NCBI GenBank assembly: GCA_964371655.1
Contig: CAYJOD010000071.1
Coordinates: 1 to 33,311 of the forward strand
Direction of reading: 5' to 3'
DNA: 33,311 bases
Source: CAZGSN01 sp964371655
GTDB taxonomy: Bacteria; Desulfobacterota; Binatia; HRBIN30
A program made the translations under genes and the position numbers. Under the pieces are notes generated by a model. That model saw only the letters and a program-made list of their open reading frames with translations, did not search any database and had not been told where the DNA came from. Shown here in pieces: positions 1 to 6,944 of the stretch (the first letter of the stretch is position 1; the number at the start of each line of letters is the position of its first letter).

Positions 1-24
1 TTGCGAAAGCGGTCAGCCGCTACG

Positions 25-360
25 TCACATAACTGCAGCGGCAACATAACCACGCTTATGTGCTGCAGCACATAAACGTGGGTGAACGAGTGCACTCGTG
101 AGCGTGCCGACACTGACCTCCTCGATGCCGAGCACGCGATGTTTGTTGTCGAGCATCACCGAGACGAATCGCTCGCGATCCCAGCCGGCCGCCTCATCCC
201 GAAGCAGGGCGTAGAGGTCGGTGGAGTTGCGCAGCGGTGCACTTGTCGGTGGCGTTGCGTCGCGCACAAGCTCGACGCGGACGCGTGAGGTGTGGATGCG
301 AGGCGATTGAGCGCATGTACGCGCATGCGTGAACCGGAATGCCAGCTGGGGGTCGTCCAT
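25..360 (-). pseudogene. RadC-like (JAB domain) protein, truncated before its catalytic motif
   Basis: The 111-residue reading contains the conserved N-terminal part of the short RadC/JAB family: a helix around LLRDEAAGWDRERF, the strand pair around LDNKHRVLGIEEVSVG, and TSALVHPR. Family members continue from VHPR into a Zn-binding HxHPxG...D (JAMM) motif. Here homology stops exactly after VHPR, and 17 unrelated residues lead to a stop at 25-27. The catalytic half is therefore absent, and the sequence past the break is AT-richer and palindromic. The ATG at 358-360 overlaps the DUF2958 stop by one base (TGATG), so the two genes are translationally coupled. RadC-like and DUF2958 genes are commonly neighbours in plasmid- and island-type DNA. 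Family call fairly sure; whether the break is an insertion or a junction is not visible because the window ends here. Confidence 0.6.
56..75. repeat. Perfect 20-bp palindrome at the radC break point
   Basis: TTATGTGCTG is followed directly by its exact reverse complement, two bases from where RadC homology ends. Related words (CTGCAG, CATAA, GTTATG) recur at 26-52. This looks like a recombinase or mobile-element end, but no integrase or insertion-sequence gene is in view, so the role is an inference. Confidence 0.5.
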
Positions 361-752
361 CACTGGCAGTCCTTCAAGGGTCGCGGCTTCCAATGGAGGT
401 CGCGCTCGATCTTGAGGCCGCCGGGGCCGCGGATCTCTTCGAGCTCGGCGAGTGAGAAGTAGCCGAGGTCCCGCTCGTGGCCGACGACGACACCGAAGCA
501 GAGACGTTGCTCCGGATCGTATTCGGTCGCGTACCAGGTCCAGTTGGTCCATGGCGTGAAGAGCTTCACGCGGGCGATGGCGTTCTCGCCCTGCTCCTCC
601 TGGCCGTAGAGAGCCGGCATCTGCGCGGCGATCGCCGCCGGCATCAGGGCGTGCGCTTGCGCGGCCTCCTGCTTGGAGAGGTCTTCATCCTCGGCGTGTT
701 CTCGCGCGAGGTTCTGCTGCAATGAGCGATGTTTCGGATCGGGGTGATCCAC
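360..752 (-). CDS. DUF2958 domain protein
   Basis: A 130-residue protein. The C-terminal ~95 residues match the DUF2958 family: MPALYGQEE, then VKLFTPWTNWTWYATE, FGVVVGHERDLGYFSLAELEEIRG and a final IERDLHW. The N-terminal ~35 residues are a charged, family-atypical extension. The start is a GTG at 750-752 preceded by an AGGGAGG ribosome binding site about 5 bases upstream. The gene is followed by, and overlaps by one base, a RadC-like gene. DUF2958 has no established biochemical function that I can name; it is found mostly in plasmids, conjugative islands and phage-like regions, so its presence supports a mobile origin for this end of the window. Confidence 0.75.
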   Translation of the reverse strand: MDHPDPKHRSLQQNLAREHAEDEDLSKQEAAQAHALMPAAIAAQMPALYGQEEQGENAIARVKLFTPWTNWTWYATEYDPEQRLCFGVVVGHERDLGYFSLAELEEIRGPGGLKIERDLHWKPRPLKDCQ

Positions 753-884
753 GACGTCCTCCCTTCGCGGCGGGGCGATCGGTGTCGATGGTGCGTCGAC
801 GTCGCGTCCGGCCGCGGGGAAGGGCGAGCGATTGGGAAAGAGCCCCTACAGTGAAGGGCAGAACGAGAAATCTGTAAAGAGGCG

Positions 885-904
885 CCGCACCGGGAATGGT
901 GCGG
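885..904 (-). terminator. Possible hairpin terminator after the vapC-like gene
   Basis: CCGCACC and GGTGCGG form a 7-bp GC stem with a 6-base loop, just downstream of the toxin stop codon on the minus strand. The following sequence has only a weak T run (CTCTTTAC), so intrinsic termination is plausible but not certain. Confidence 0.4.
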
Positions 905-907
905 TGG

Positions 908-1318
908 TCAGGGGGCAGTTACGAGCGTGAGGCCGTCGAAGCGCGAGAAGTCGTCCACGTCGGTCGTGAGGACCGTGAGCCCATGTTGAGTCGCCGTAGC
1001 GGCGATCAGGGTGTCGAAGTCTCCCGGATGATTTCCTTTGCGACGGAGCGCGGCCGAGAGATCGCCAAAGATGCGGGCGGTCTCCTCCTCCACCGGAAGA
1101 ACCGTCACCGTTGTGAGAAACGTCGCGAGGGACTGGGCAGCGCGATCACGGTCCTTGGCGAGTGCGACACCCTCCTGCAGTTCGGCGACACTCACAACGC
1201 TCACCGCAAGGCCTTCGGCGGCACGGCGGGCGATGGATTCGGTGTATGCCCGATGGCCCCGGAGATGTCGAACAATCCACCCGGTGTCGAGGAGGTAGGT
1301 GAGCGCGCCGACCCTCAC
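908..1318 (-). CDS. vapC: VapC-type PIN-domain toxin ribonuclease
   Basis: A 136-residue PIN-domain protein, the usual VapC length. The acidic metal-binding residues are visible: D11 in YLLDT, E46 in SVAELQEG, D102 in FDTLIAA and D120 in LTTDVDDF. VapC toxins are Mg-dependent RNases that cut tRNA or rRNA and are held inactive by the cognate antitoxin. The start is a GTG at 1316-1318; its GTGA overlaps the stop of the upstream antitoxin gene, the classic arrangement for coupled toxin-antitoxin translation. The acidic residues are complete and the frame is open, so the toxin looks functional. Target specificity cannot be read from sequence. Confidence 0.85.
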   Translation of the reverse strand: MRVGALTYLLDTGWIVRHLRGHRAYTESIARRAAEGLAVSVVSVAELQEGVALAKDRDRAAQSLATFLTTVTVLPVEEETARIFGDLSAALRRKGNHPGDFDTLIAATATQHGLTVLTTDVDDFSRFDGLTLVTAP

Positions 1319-1632
1319 AGCTGTACCGGAACACGGTGCTGACGCCGCCGTTCGTACACGGCGCGCTCGAACTCCTCACAGTCGAGCAGATCGGCCCACG
1401 CTCCAGACGTTGAGCGGATGAGCGCCTCGGCGTGGCTTTTGCCTTTCCAGCCATCGACGGGGGCCGGCGTGGCCGCAACGTCGTCCTCGCTCGGCACGGT
1501 CGCCACGGTGACGTCGACCTCACTGCCGTCAGGCAGATCGAGCGGCTCAAAGAGTGCAAGATTCCCGTGCGTCACCCGCCCACGGATGGTACGCGTCGTG
1601 ATCGCTTCGTTGTTTGCGCTGCGGCTCGACAT
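1315..1632 (-). CDS. Antitoxin of the DUF104/AF2212-like family
   Basis: A 105-residue protein directly upstream of the vapC-like toxin and overlapping it by four bases. The N-terminal part (TRTIRGRVTHGNLALFEPLDLPDGSEVDV) has the beta-rich pattern of DUF104/AF2212-like antitoxins, in which 'G.l.pl..ldLpeG..V.V' is conserved. The C-terminal half is charged and probably wraps the toxin. I chose the ATG at 1630-1632 because the upstream in-frame sequence is not family-like. As in other such modules, the complex probably represses its own promoter upstream of 1632; no clear operator was identified. Confidence 0.7.
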   Translation of the reverse strand: MSSRSANNEAITTRTIRGRVTHGNLALFEPLDLPDGSEVDVTVATVPSEDDVAATPAPVDGWKGKSHAEALIRSTSGAWADLLDCEEFERAVYERRRQHRVPVQL

Positions 1633-1973
1633 GACAGGCAAAGTGTAGGCCGGCGGGGTCTGGGCGTCAACGCGGGAGTCAGAGCAAAGCGAAGGATCAG
1701 CGTTCGCGATTGGAGAGCGCAAGCGTGAGGAGCGCCGACAGCGATTGACAGCGCTGCGCGCGTTTCTCAACCGGCAGATACTCCTTGTCGGCCTCGTAGT
1801 ACGCCAATTCTTGCGCGAAGCGGGCCTGGGCGACCACTACCCGCAGGTGTGGCGATCTCAGCGGACCACTGCGATCGCCTCTGCCGCGAAGACCCATGCT
1901 GCCAACGGCTCATCCGTCTGCCCTCGATCGCCACACGACCGTTCCATCGGTGACCGTGAGGCTTTCGGCAGCG
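1633..1973. other. Intergenic gap without a supported gene
   Basis: Lies between the unknown 344-aa gene and the antitoxin. A short open frame on the minus strand (1697-1897, ending in LALSNRER) is not recognisable and has no convincing ribosome binding site. It may be a gene remnant. Nothing else is supported. Confidence 0.4.
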
Positions 1974-3008
1974 TCACTCGAGATCGTCAAAGGCATCCTT
2001 GTGAACGATGATCTTTCGTCGCTTGCGCAGACGGACGACAGCGGGGTCGAGAGTTCGGCGTAGCTCGTCATGCTCTTTGCGGATGAAGCGTATGATCTCG
2101 ACCTTCTCTTGTTCCACCATTCGATTCAGTTCGTCCAGTGGCCGTTCGATGGCGCGGCAATCTTTCGTGAAGAAGCGCAAGCGGACCGCCCCGAGCGCAC
2201 GCGTGTCGCTGAAGACGAAATGGATATTCTTCTCCAGGGGTTCGGAGACATCGATCAGGTAGACGCTCCCCTTGCCGTGACGATCCCATTCGGTCAGCAG
2301 GTTTTCATAGCGTTCGTGCGTATAGGCCCAGCTTCGATGCTGGAGCTCGTCGAGAAGGGCTTCTTGCCCGCCGGCATCGAGGCGCTGATCCCATCGGTAG
2401 CATTTGCCCTCGACCTTGCCGTGGTTCTTCCCCGGCACATAGCGGTGTGGAATCAGCTCCTGGATCAGCTCCGTTGTTGCCTCTTCCAACGCGCAAAGAG
2501 TGTATCCTGCAGCCATCGATAGAGTCGCGTAGGTGAACTGCGCTCCGACAAACAGACGCGCCCAGGTGAGATAGAGCGATCCACGATAGGCTTTACCCGG
2601 GTAGGTGGAATCGTCCTTTATGCGAGCCTCCTCCTGGAAGCGATAATCGCTCTCGTCGTAGGCGAGGAGGGTTGGGAAATCGAGGATAGACTTCCCCGTC
2701 GCGAATCCTTCGTTCAAGAAGAAACAGTCGTCGCCGATGCCCGTCAAAGGAAGAACGGTTTCGTTCCAGCGGTGTTGTTCATCCAGCGGCAGGTGGTACG
2801 CGGCTCGGGCTGCCGCCTTCGAAGAATGGATCTTGCGTCGCCAAAGCTCCTGCAGCAGTGCCTGACAGAGGCGCTCGTAGTCCTCTTCGGGAATGGCAAC
2901 TCCGTAGCGTTCTCGTTCCGCGGACGACCACCCAAAATACGCTGGACGTACTTTCATGAGCGCGCGGCGCAGCGCTGGGCTCCAGTGGTGTAGACGAGAA
3001 GCAGTCAT
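1974..3008 (-). CDS. Unrecognised 344-residue protein
   Basis: I do not recognise this protein. The start chosen is the ATG at 3006-3008 (MTASRLHHWSP); the open frame extends further upstream but overlaps the RNA-ligase remnant in another frame and looks non-coding there. Visible features: an Arg-rich N-terminus, a Trp/Tyr-rich middle (YRGSLYLTWARLFVGAQFTYATL), a conserved-looking HRYVPGKNHGKVEGKCYRW segment, and a charged, probably helical C-terminus ending RKRRKIIVHKDAFDDLE. There is no signal peptide and no clear membrane segment. It starts 8 bp after the stop of the RNA-ligase N-terminal fragment, so both may have shared a transcript. Island context (toxin-antitoxin genes, DUF2958, RadC) suggests an accessory or defence role, which is only inference. 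Confidence 0.55.
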   Translation of the reverse strand: MTASRLHHWSPALRRALMKVRPAYFGWSSAERERYGVAIPEEDYERLCQALLQELWRRKIHSSKAAARAAYHLPLDEQHRWNETVLPLTGIGDDCFFLNEGFATGKSILDFPTLLAYDESDYRFQEEARIKDDSTYPGKAYRGSLYLTWARLFVGAQFTYATLSMAAGYTLCALEEATTELIQELIPHRYVPGKNHGKVEGKCYRWDQRLDAGGQEALLDELQHRSWAYTHERYENLLTEWDRHGKGSVYLIDVSEPLEKNIHFVFSDTRALGAVRLRFFTKDCRAIERPLDELNRMVEQEKVEIIRFIRKEHDELRRTLDPAVVRLRKRRKIIVHKDAFDDLE

Positions 3009-3016
3009 GTGTGCTC

Positions 3017-3256
3017 TCACGACTTTGATTGATTCCAGTTCCAGTGCGCCTGGCCGCCGTTGATTTCCGGCAGGTAGCAGCCGTCGAGCTTCTCCAGCAC
3101 GATCACCGAGTCGTGGCGATCCCGCAGCGTCTGGGTCGCGATGCGTGCCTGTCCCGCGTCGCAGTGGTGATCGCCAGGGCCCATCCGACTGCCGGGCAGG
3201 TGCGGAATGTGACCATAGTTTTTGATGCCAAGGGGCTTGGAGGGGAAGTCGGTCAT
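3017..3256 (-). pseudogene. N-terminal remnant of an RNA ligase family protein
   Basis: Seventy-nine residues. The first ~60 match the start of the bacterial/phage RNA ligase (nucleotidyltransferase) family: YGHIPHLPGSRMGPGDH, then QARIATQTLRDRHD, then VIVLEKLDG, which is motif I with the adenylated lysine at K56. Family members continue for about 150 or more residues with motifs Ia, III, IV and V; here only some 20 unrelated residues follow before a stop. I looked in the other two frames downstream and saw no continuation, so this is a truncation rather than a simple frameshift. The ATG at 3254-3256 was chosen over an adjacent upstream GTG. On its own the fragment cannot catalyse ligation. 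Confidence 0.6.
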
Positions 3257-3432
3257 CACTGGTTCCGCGGAAGCGCACTGTTGTTCACGAGGGCTTCTGA
3301 GAATCGTCGACCGATACTCTCCGTACTGCGCGCTGGCAACGAATCAAGGGATCAATCGTTTACACGCTCGTTGGCGATCCCTTATCGATCACCGGTGGAT
3401 CATCTAGCTTGGAACAGGTCGGTCCCAACCCC

Positions 3433-3900
3433 ATGAGCATCTACGCTACTCTGTGGCACTTGAGATTCCCGCGCTACGGTGACGATCACAGCAACTGCGA
3501 GTGGATCGATGTCGTCGCACAAGGAGTACCGGCTCACATCGGCAGCCCGACGCACGGGTGTGGATACGAGACGGGCGACCCGTATGCGGAGTTCCTTCCT
3601 CCGGCTGTCGAGGTGGCGCCGGATGACGATGGTACTGCGTTGCGAGCCGTGGTGTTCGTTACCGCCGACACGGCAAAGGGAACTGCCCGATCCGGTCAGG
3701 AATACGTCAATCCGATGCTGGTCTTGTCGGGAAGAGCGTACAACTCTCTCTCCTTCCGAGACTTGCATGACCGAATCTACGATGCGCTTCGCGGTGATCA
3801 CCCGCGGATTGTTCTGGAACAGTGGAGCCCGGACGGCAGCGTTCGCCTGGTGTTCGAAGACGGCCGAATCGAGGAGGTTCGCCGCAAGCTCGATTCGTGA
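3433..3900 (+). CDS. Conserved hypothetical protein (MSIYATLW... family)
   Basis: A 155-residue protein starting at the ATG 3433-3435 (MSIYATLWHLRFPRYGDDH). It resembles a widely distributed family of unknown function recalled from actinobacteria and other soil bacteria, with the conserved blocks FPRYGDDH..CEW, GVPAHIGSPT, YAEFLPP, RAVVFVT, GTARSGQEYVNP and a C-terminal DGSVRLVFEDG strand. The Asp/His/Cys-rich N-terminus (GDDHSNCEW) could bind metal, but no enzymatic motif is recognised. No signal peptide. It converges on the tacT stop with a 13-bp gap and is divergent from the RNA-ligase remnant. Confidence 0.7.
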   Translation: MSIYATLWHLRFPRYGDDHSNCEWIDVVAQGVPAHIGSPTHGCGYETGDPYAEFLPPAVEVAPDDDGTALRAVVFVTADTAKGTARSGQEYVNPMLVLSGRAYNSLSFRDLHDRIYDALRGDHPRIVLEQWSPDGSVRLVFEDGRIEEVRRKLDS

Positions 3901-3913
3901 TCGCTGCGGAGCT

Positions 3914-4428
3914 TCAAGGCTTGGCAACGAGTATCCGCGCGTCTTTGACGAGAAGCGCCAGACGAAGGGAATCACCCGGGAAGGACTCGAAGCCGTATCG
4001 TTGATAGAAGCGTCTGGCCGGCTCGTCCTTTGCGTCGACGATCACGGCGCGCAAGCCGGCAATGTCGGCAGCAGCCAATATGCGAATCAGGGCATCCCGC
4101 AAGAGTTCACCACCGAGGCTGCGGCCCTGAAAGCGCCGATCGACGGCCAGCCGCGCCAGCAGCATCACGGGAACGGGGTGACGAGCGAGTCCCTTGGTCA
4201 CGCGCTGCGGTGCCTTTTCCGGTTCCACCGACCCGTAGGCCAAGGTTAGTACCCGGCGATCAGATCCTCGCACATACTGACGTAGGTTCGCGCGCCGTCC
4301 CCTCGTTGAGTCTGCAGCGCGTGTTTTTGAAGATAGCGGTCAAGGGCCTCGACCCCGCAATCGAAAGCGGCAACGGGGTCAGCTGCGGCCAACAATCGCG
4401 GCCGGTCAAATGGAAACGCCTCAGGCAT
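3914..4428 (-). pseudogene. tacT: TacT-like GNAT acetyltransferase toxin, frameshifted
   Basis: Two overlapping reading frames together make one complete GNAT toxin of the TacT/DUF1778-partner type (about 170 aa). The N-terminal part (MPEAFPFDRPRLL...DPVAAFDCG) ends in a stop after CEDLIAGY at 4246; the C-terminal part continues in another frame from LTLAYGSVEPEKAPQ, through LARLAVDRRFQGRSLGGELL (acetyl-CoA pyrophosphate loop) to RRFYQRYGFE. At 4244-4250 the minus strand reads TACTAACC where TAC TAN ACC would restore Gly-Tyr-Tyr-Thr, so one base is missing. TacT toxins acetylate aminoacyl-tRNAs. The lesion should inactivate this toxin unless it is a sequencing error or is bypassed. The start overlaps the antitoxin gene by 8 bp. 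Confidence 0.75.
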
Positions 4429-4690
4429 CCCTGAACCGACTCGGACGTTCCAGGAGTCGGCGCAACTCGGGAATATCTCGTGGTGGCTCATCGAGGCGCT
4501 CACAGAAGCGCTGCCAATCACGTGGAGAAAGGCGAAGTCGGGTCTGGTCGGCAACACGTTCCTGTGCGTCGGGCCACACGAGAGCGAGCACGTATTGCGT
4601 TACTGTCTGCCCAGCCAGCTTTGCGGCTCGAGCAATGATGCGCTTCTTCTCCTCGTCAATCCGCAAGTCTATTCTCGTAGTCGTCGCCAT
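4421..4690 (-). CDS. tacA: DUF1778 (TacA-like) antitoxin
   Basis: An 89-residue protein of the DUF1778 family. It has an N-terminal ribbon-helix-helix domain (TTRIDLRIDEEKKRIIARAAKLAGQ...) for operator binding and a C-terminal tail (LSPRDWQRFCERLDEPP) that in this family blocks the acetyltransferase active site. It lies directly upstream of the GNAT toxin with an 8-bp overlap, the standard order of tacAT modules. The antitoxin is intact although its toxin partner carries a frameshift, a combination that is harmless to the cell and could persist as a relic. Confidence 0.85.
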   Translation of the reverse strand: MATTTRIDLRIDEEKKRIIARAAKLAGQTVTQYVLALVWPDAQERVADQTRLRLSPRDWQRFCERLDEPPRDIPELRRLLERPSRFRDA

Positions 4691-4735
4691 CCAGCTCTCC
4701 GTTTCTCTTCCAACGAACGATACTCGTTTCGCTTG

Positions 4736-5173
4736 TCAGTTTCGAGGATCGCATGAGCGATACTGCGGGCGCCGGGGCTTCGGCTTGCTCTTGCCCTCGA
4801 GATTGAGCGCTACGGCTGCGCGGATGAGATCCTTCAAGGCCGCCGCATCGATCTTGTCGCCTTCATGGATGTCGATGGCGCGCCTGACATTCCCGTCGAG
4901 GCTGGAGTTGAATAGACGGGACGGGTCCTGCAATGCAGCTCCCTTGAGAAATGTCATCTTGACGACCGTCTTGTATGTCTCTCCGGTGCAGACGATGCCG
5001 CCGTGCGACCAGACGGGAGTCCCCATCCACTTCCACTCTTCGACGATCTCAGGGTCTGCCGCGTGGATGATGTCGCGCACTTTGGCGAGCATCTTCCCGC
5101 GCCAGTCCCCAAGCTCCTTGATCTTCGCGTCGATCAAGGCAGAGGCGGATTCCACCGGGACGGGTCTTTTCAT
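4736..5173 (-). CDS. DUF1801 domain protein
   Basis: A 145-residue soluble protein of the DUF1801 (YdhG/YjbR-like fold) family. Characteristic blocks are SASALIDAKIKELGDWRG, EEWKWMGTPVWSHGGIVCTGE, YKTVVKMTFLKGAAL, SLDGNVRRAIDIHEGDKID and ALKDLIRAAVALN. The ATG at 5171-5173 gives a family-typical N-terminus; the frame stays open upstream only because it runs into repeat DNA. The biochemical role of the family is not established. No operon partner: the neighbour at 4690 is 45 bp beyond its stop and belongs to a different module. Confidence 0.75.
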   Translation of the reverse strand: MKRPVPVESASALIDAKIKELGDWRGKMLAKVRDIIHAADPEIVEEWKWMGTPVWSHGGIVCTGETYKTVVKMTFLKGAALQDPSRLFNSSLDGNVRRAIDIHEGDKIDAAALKDLIRAAVALNLEGKSKPKPRRPQYRSCDPRN

Positions 5174-5329
5174 GTGCAGCTCCAACTCCTCAACGTTAGG
5201 GCTCCTGAACCCAGGATTCCAATTTGATCCGGGAGATCGAATTTTGAACCACAGAGGCACCCAGCCCGGCCACCGGCCGGAACCCACGGTAAAGAGCCAG
5301 GCGATCCATGGACGGATCAGGAGAATTTT

Positions 5330-5433
5330 ACCACCGAGGGCACAGAGAGCACCGAGAGGAAAGAAGACAAGTGACGAGAAGGTCGCTCCCTCGTCTCCTT
5401 TCTTCTCTGTGTCCTCGGTGTCCTCTGTGGTTG
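5330..5433. repeat. Palindromic tandem-unit element, 9-bp units (CACCGAGAG family)
   Basis: The left arm carries degenerate 9-mers (CACCGAGGG, CACAGAGAG, CACCGAGAG). The right arm is their inverted copy (CTCTGTGTC, CTCGGTGTC, CTCTGTGGT). The loop is about 30 bases. It lies in the 611-bp gap between the DUF1801 and YCII genes, which holds this and the next element and no supported gene. Confidence 0.7.
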
Positions 5434-5593
5434 ATTTCGTCTTGGATCCTTTCTTGGGTTCTCTTGCCGCAACTCGAGCCCATACCCCTGCCCCAGCCCG
5501 TCGGTCGATTCTGGCCTCCCGTCGCCGTCTATCCATTATATGGTGTGAGGCTCGAGACGGACAGTTCGGCAAATGAACCCGAAAAGAACAAGT

Positions 5594-5750
5594 GAACCGC
5601 GGATGAACGCCGGTGGACGCGAATGAAGCAACGGAAGGTCTTGGGAAAATTGACGACGTGGTCCCTCGGTGCCTCGACACATTCCGATCCCTGCGTGCCC
5701 AGGTCCTAAGTACTAGCCATCCGCGTGAATCCGTGTCCATCCGCGGTTCC
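5594..5750. repeat. Palindromic tandem-unit element, 10-bp units (CGCGGATGAA family)
   Basis: Left arm: CGCGGATGAA, CGCCGGTGGA, CGCGAATGAA in tandem from 5598. Right arm (5719-5750): inverted units reading CATCCGCGTG, AATCCGTGTC, CATCCGCGG. The arms are separated by about 90 bases. The right arm ends about 20 bp before the ribosome binding site of the YCII gene, so transcription of that gene may begin inside or after the element. Confidence 0.65.
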
Positions 5751-5784
5751 AGTTGAGGTTTTCAGGATGAAAGGAGCGCGAACG

Positions 5785-6219
5785 ATGCGAGTCATGGTGA
5801 TTGTGAAGGCGACGAAGAGCTCCGAGGCCGGTGTCATGCCGAGCGAGAAGCTGCTCGCGGACATGGGCAAGTACAATGAAGAGCTGGTGCAGGCCGGGGT
5901 CATGCTGGCCGGAGAAGGGCTGCAACCGAGCTCCAAGGGGAAGCGGGTGCGTTTTGCCGGTGGAAGGAGAACGGTCATCGACGGCCCCTTCTCCGCAACC
6001 GAGGAGCTCATCGCCGGGTTTTGGCTGTGGCAGGTGAAGTCGATCGAGGAAGCGGTCGAGTGGGTTCGGCGCTGTCCGGATCCAATGCCGGGCGAGGAAG
6101 CGGCAATCGAAATTCGCCCCGTCTTCGAAGCCGAAGATTTCGGCGCCGAGCTCACGCCGGAGCTGCGCGCTCAGGAAGAACACTTGCGCGCCGAGATCGA
6201 GCGCCAACGCAAGGCGTAG
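5785..6219 (+). CDS. YCII-related domain protein (DGPF type)
   Basis: A 144-residue protein with the YCII/DGPF pattern: MRVMVIVKATKSSEAG, EKLLADMGKYNEELVQAGVMLAGEGLQPSSKG, then VIDGPFSATEELIAGFWLWQVKSIEEAVEWVRRCP. The DGPF motif sits near residue 70. The family adopts a ferredoxin-like fold; a related member acts as a dehalogenase-like or dehydratase-like enzyme, but for this clade no reaction can be stated. The ATG at 5785 is supported by an AAGGAG ribosome binding site 8 bases upstream. In many genomes such genes sit beside ECF sigma factors; none is present here. The next gene starts 31 bp downstream in the same direction. Confidence 0.85.
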   Translation: MRVMVIVKATKSSEAGVMPSEKLLADMGKYNEELVQAGVMLAGEGLQPSSKGKRVRFAGGRRTVIDGPFSATEELIAGFWLWQVKSIEEAVEWVRRCPDPMPGEEAAIEIRPVFEAEDFGAELTPELRAQEEHLRAEIERQRKA

Positions 6220-6250
6220 ACCGAGAGCTGCGACGGCCGCTCTCTGTGAG

Positions 6251-6777
6251 ATGAACGAGATGCACTCCCCCGAAGAGATCTTGCGCGACTGGTTCACGGA
6301 TCCCGCGCGCTGGTGGAAGAAAGATCCGGAGTTCGATCGATATCTCGAGCGAACCTACGGAGACGACGTTGAAGCCGCGCTGCGCGGCGATTTGGATGGA
6401 TGGACCGACACGCCGCGCTGGTCATCCTGCTCGACCAGCTCACGCGCAACATCTATCGCGGCACACGTCGGATGTGCGACGGCGACGCCAAGGCGGTGGC
6501 GACGTGTCTTCAGGTCATCGATGCGGGGAAAGACCACCCTCTCTCGGAAGATGAGCGCCAGTTCCTCTACATGCCCCTGATGCACAGCGAGGATCACGCG
6601 CTGCAGGAACGTTCGCTCGCGAAGTTCGCCGAACTAGGCCAAAGTCTCGACTACGCCCAACAGCACGCCGAGATCGTCTTTCGCTTCGGACGCTTCCCCC
6701 ATCGCAACGCCATCCTCGGACGCGAAAGCACGCCACAGGAAGTCGAGTTCCTGAAGCAGCCAGGCTCGTCCTTCTAA
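6251..6777 (+). pseudogene. DUF924 family protein, frameshifted
   Basis: Two frames combine into one DUF924 protein of about 175 residues. The first (from the ATG at 6251) reads PEEILRDWFTDPARWWKKDPEFD and DLDGWTDTPR. The second carries ALVILLDQLTRNIYRGT, FLYMPLMHSEDHALQERS and FGRFPHRNAILGRES up to the stop at 6777. The junction lies in a GC run around 6408-6420 and needs the loss of 1, 4 or 7 bases; a 7-base loss between CGCCGCG direct repeats would give family-like spacing, but that is inference. DUF924 is a TPR-like family of unknown function. Either a pseudogene or an assembly error. Confidence 0.75.
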
Positions 6778-6790
6778 TGGCATTTCTCAC

Positions 6791-6881
6791 GCAGGGGTCA
6801 GTACAGTGGTCAGGGGTCAGTCTGAGCAATGGCCACCGACCACTGACCACTGATCACCGGCCACTGGCCACTGACCACTGG
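6791..6881. repeat. Palindromic heptamer element (CCACTGA family)
   Basis: The right arm is seven consecutive 7-mers from 6833 to 6881: CCACCGA, CCACTGA, CCACTGA, TCACCGG, CCACTGG, CCACTGA, CCACTGG. The left arm (6791-6822) has inverted units of the type TCAGTGG/TCAGGGG. It occupies most of the gap between the DUF924 remnant and the P450 gene and ends about 50 bp before the P450 ribosome binding site. Confidence 0.8.
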
Positions 6882-6944
6882 CGCCCAGCGCCTGCATTTG
6901 AGAAGATCATTCGATCTCTCTCGCGTCACCAGGAGGCCACACCC

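Noticed and set aside
1..78. Integron attC or attI site at the left edge
   Set aside because: The palindrome and GTTATG words are suggestive, but a GTTRRRY core and matching inverse core with proper spacing could not be found, and there is no integrase in view.
1697..1897. 66-codon minus-strand frame ending LALSNRER
   Set aside because: No ribosome binding site and no recognisable family; too weak to call a gene.
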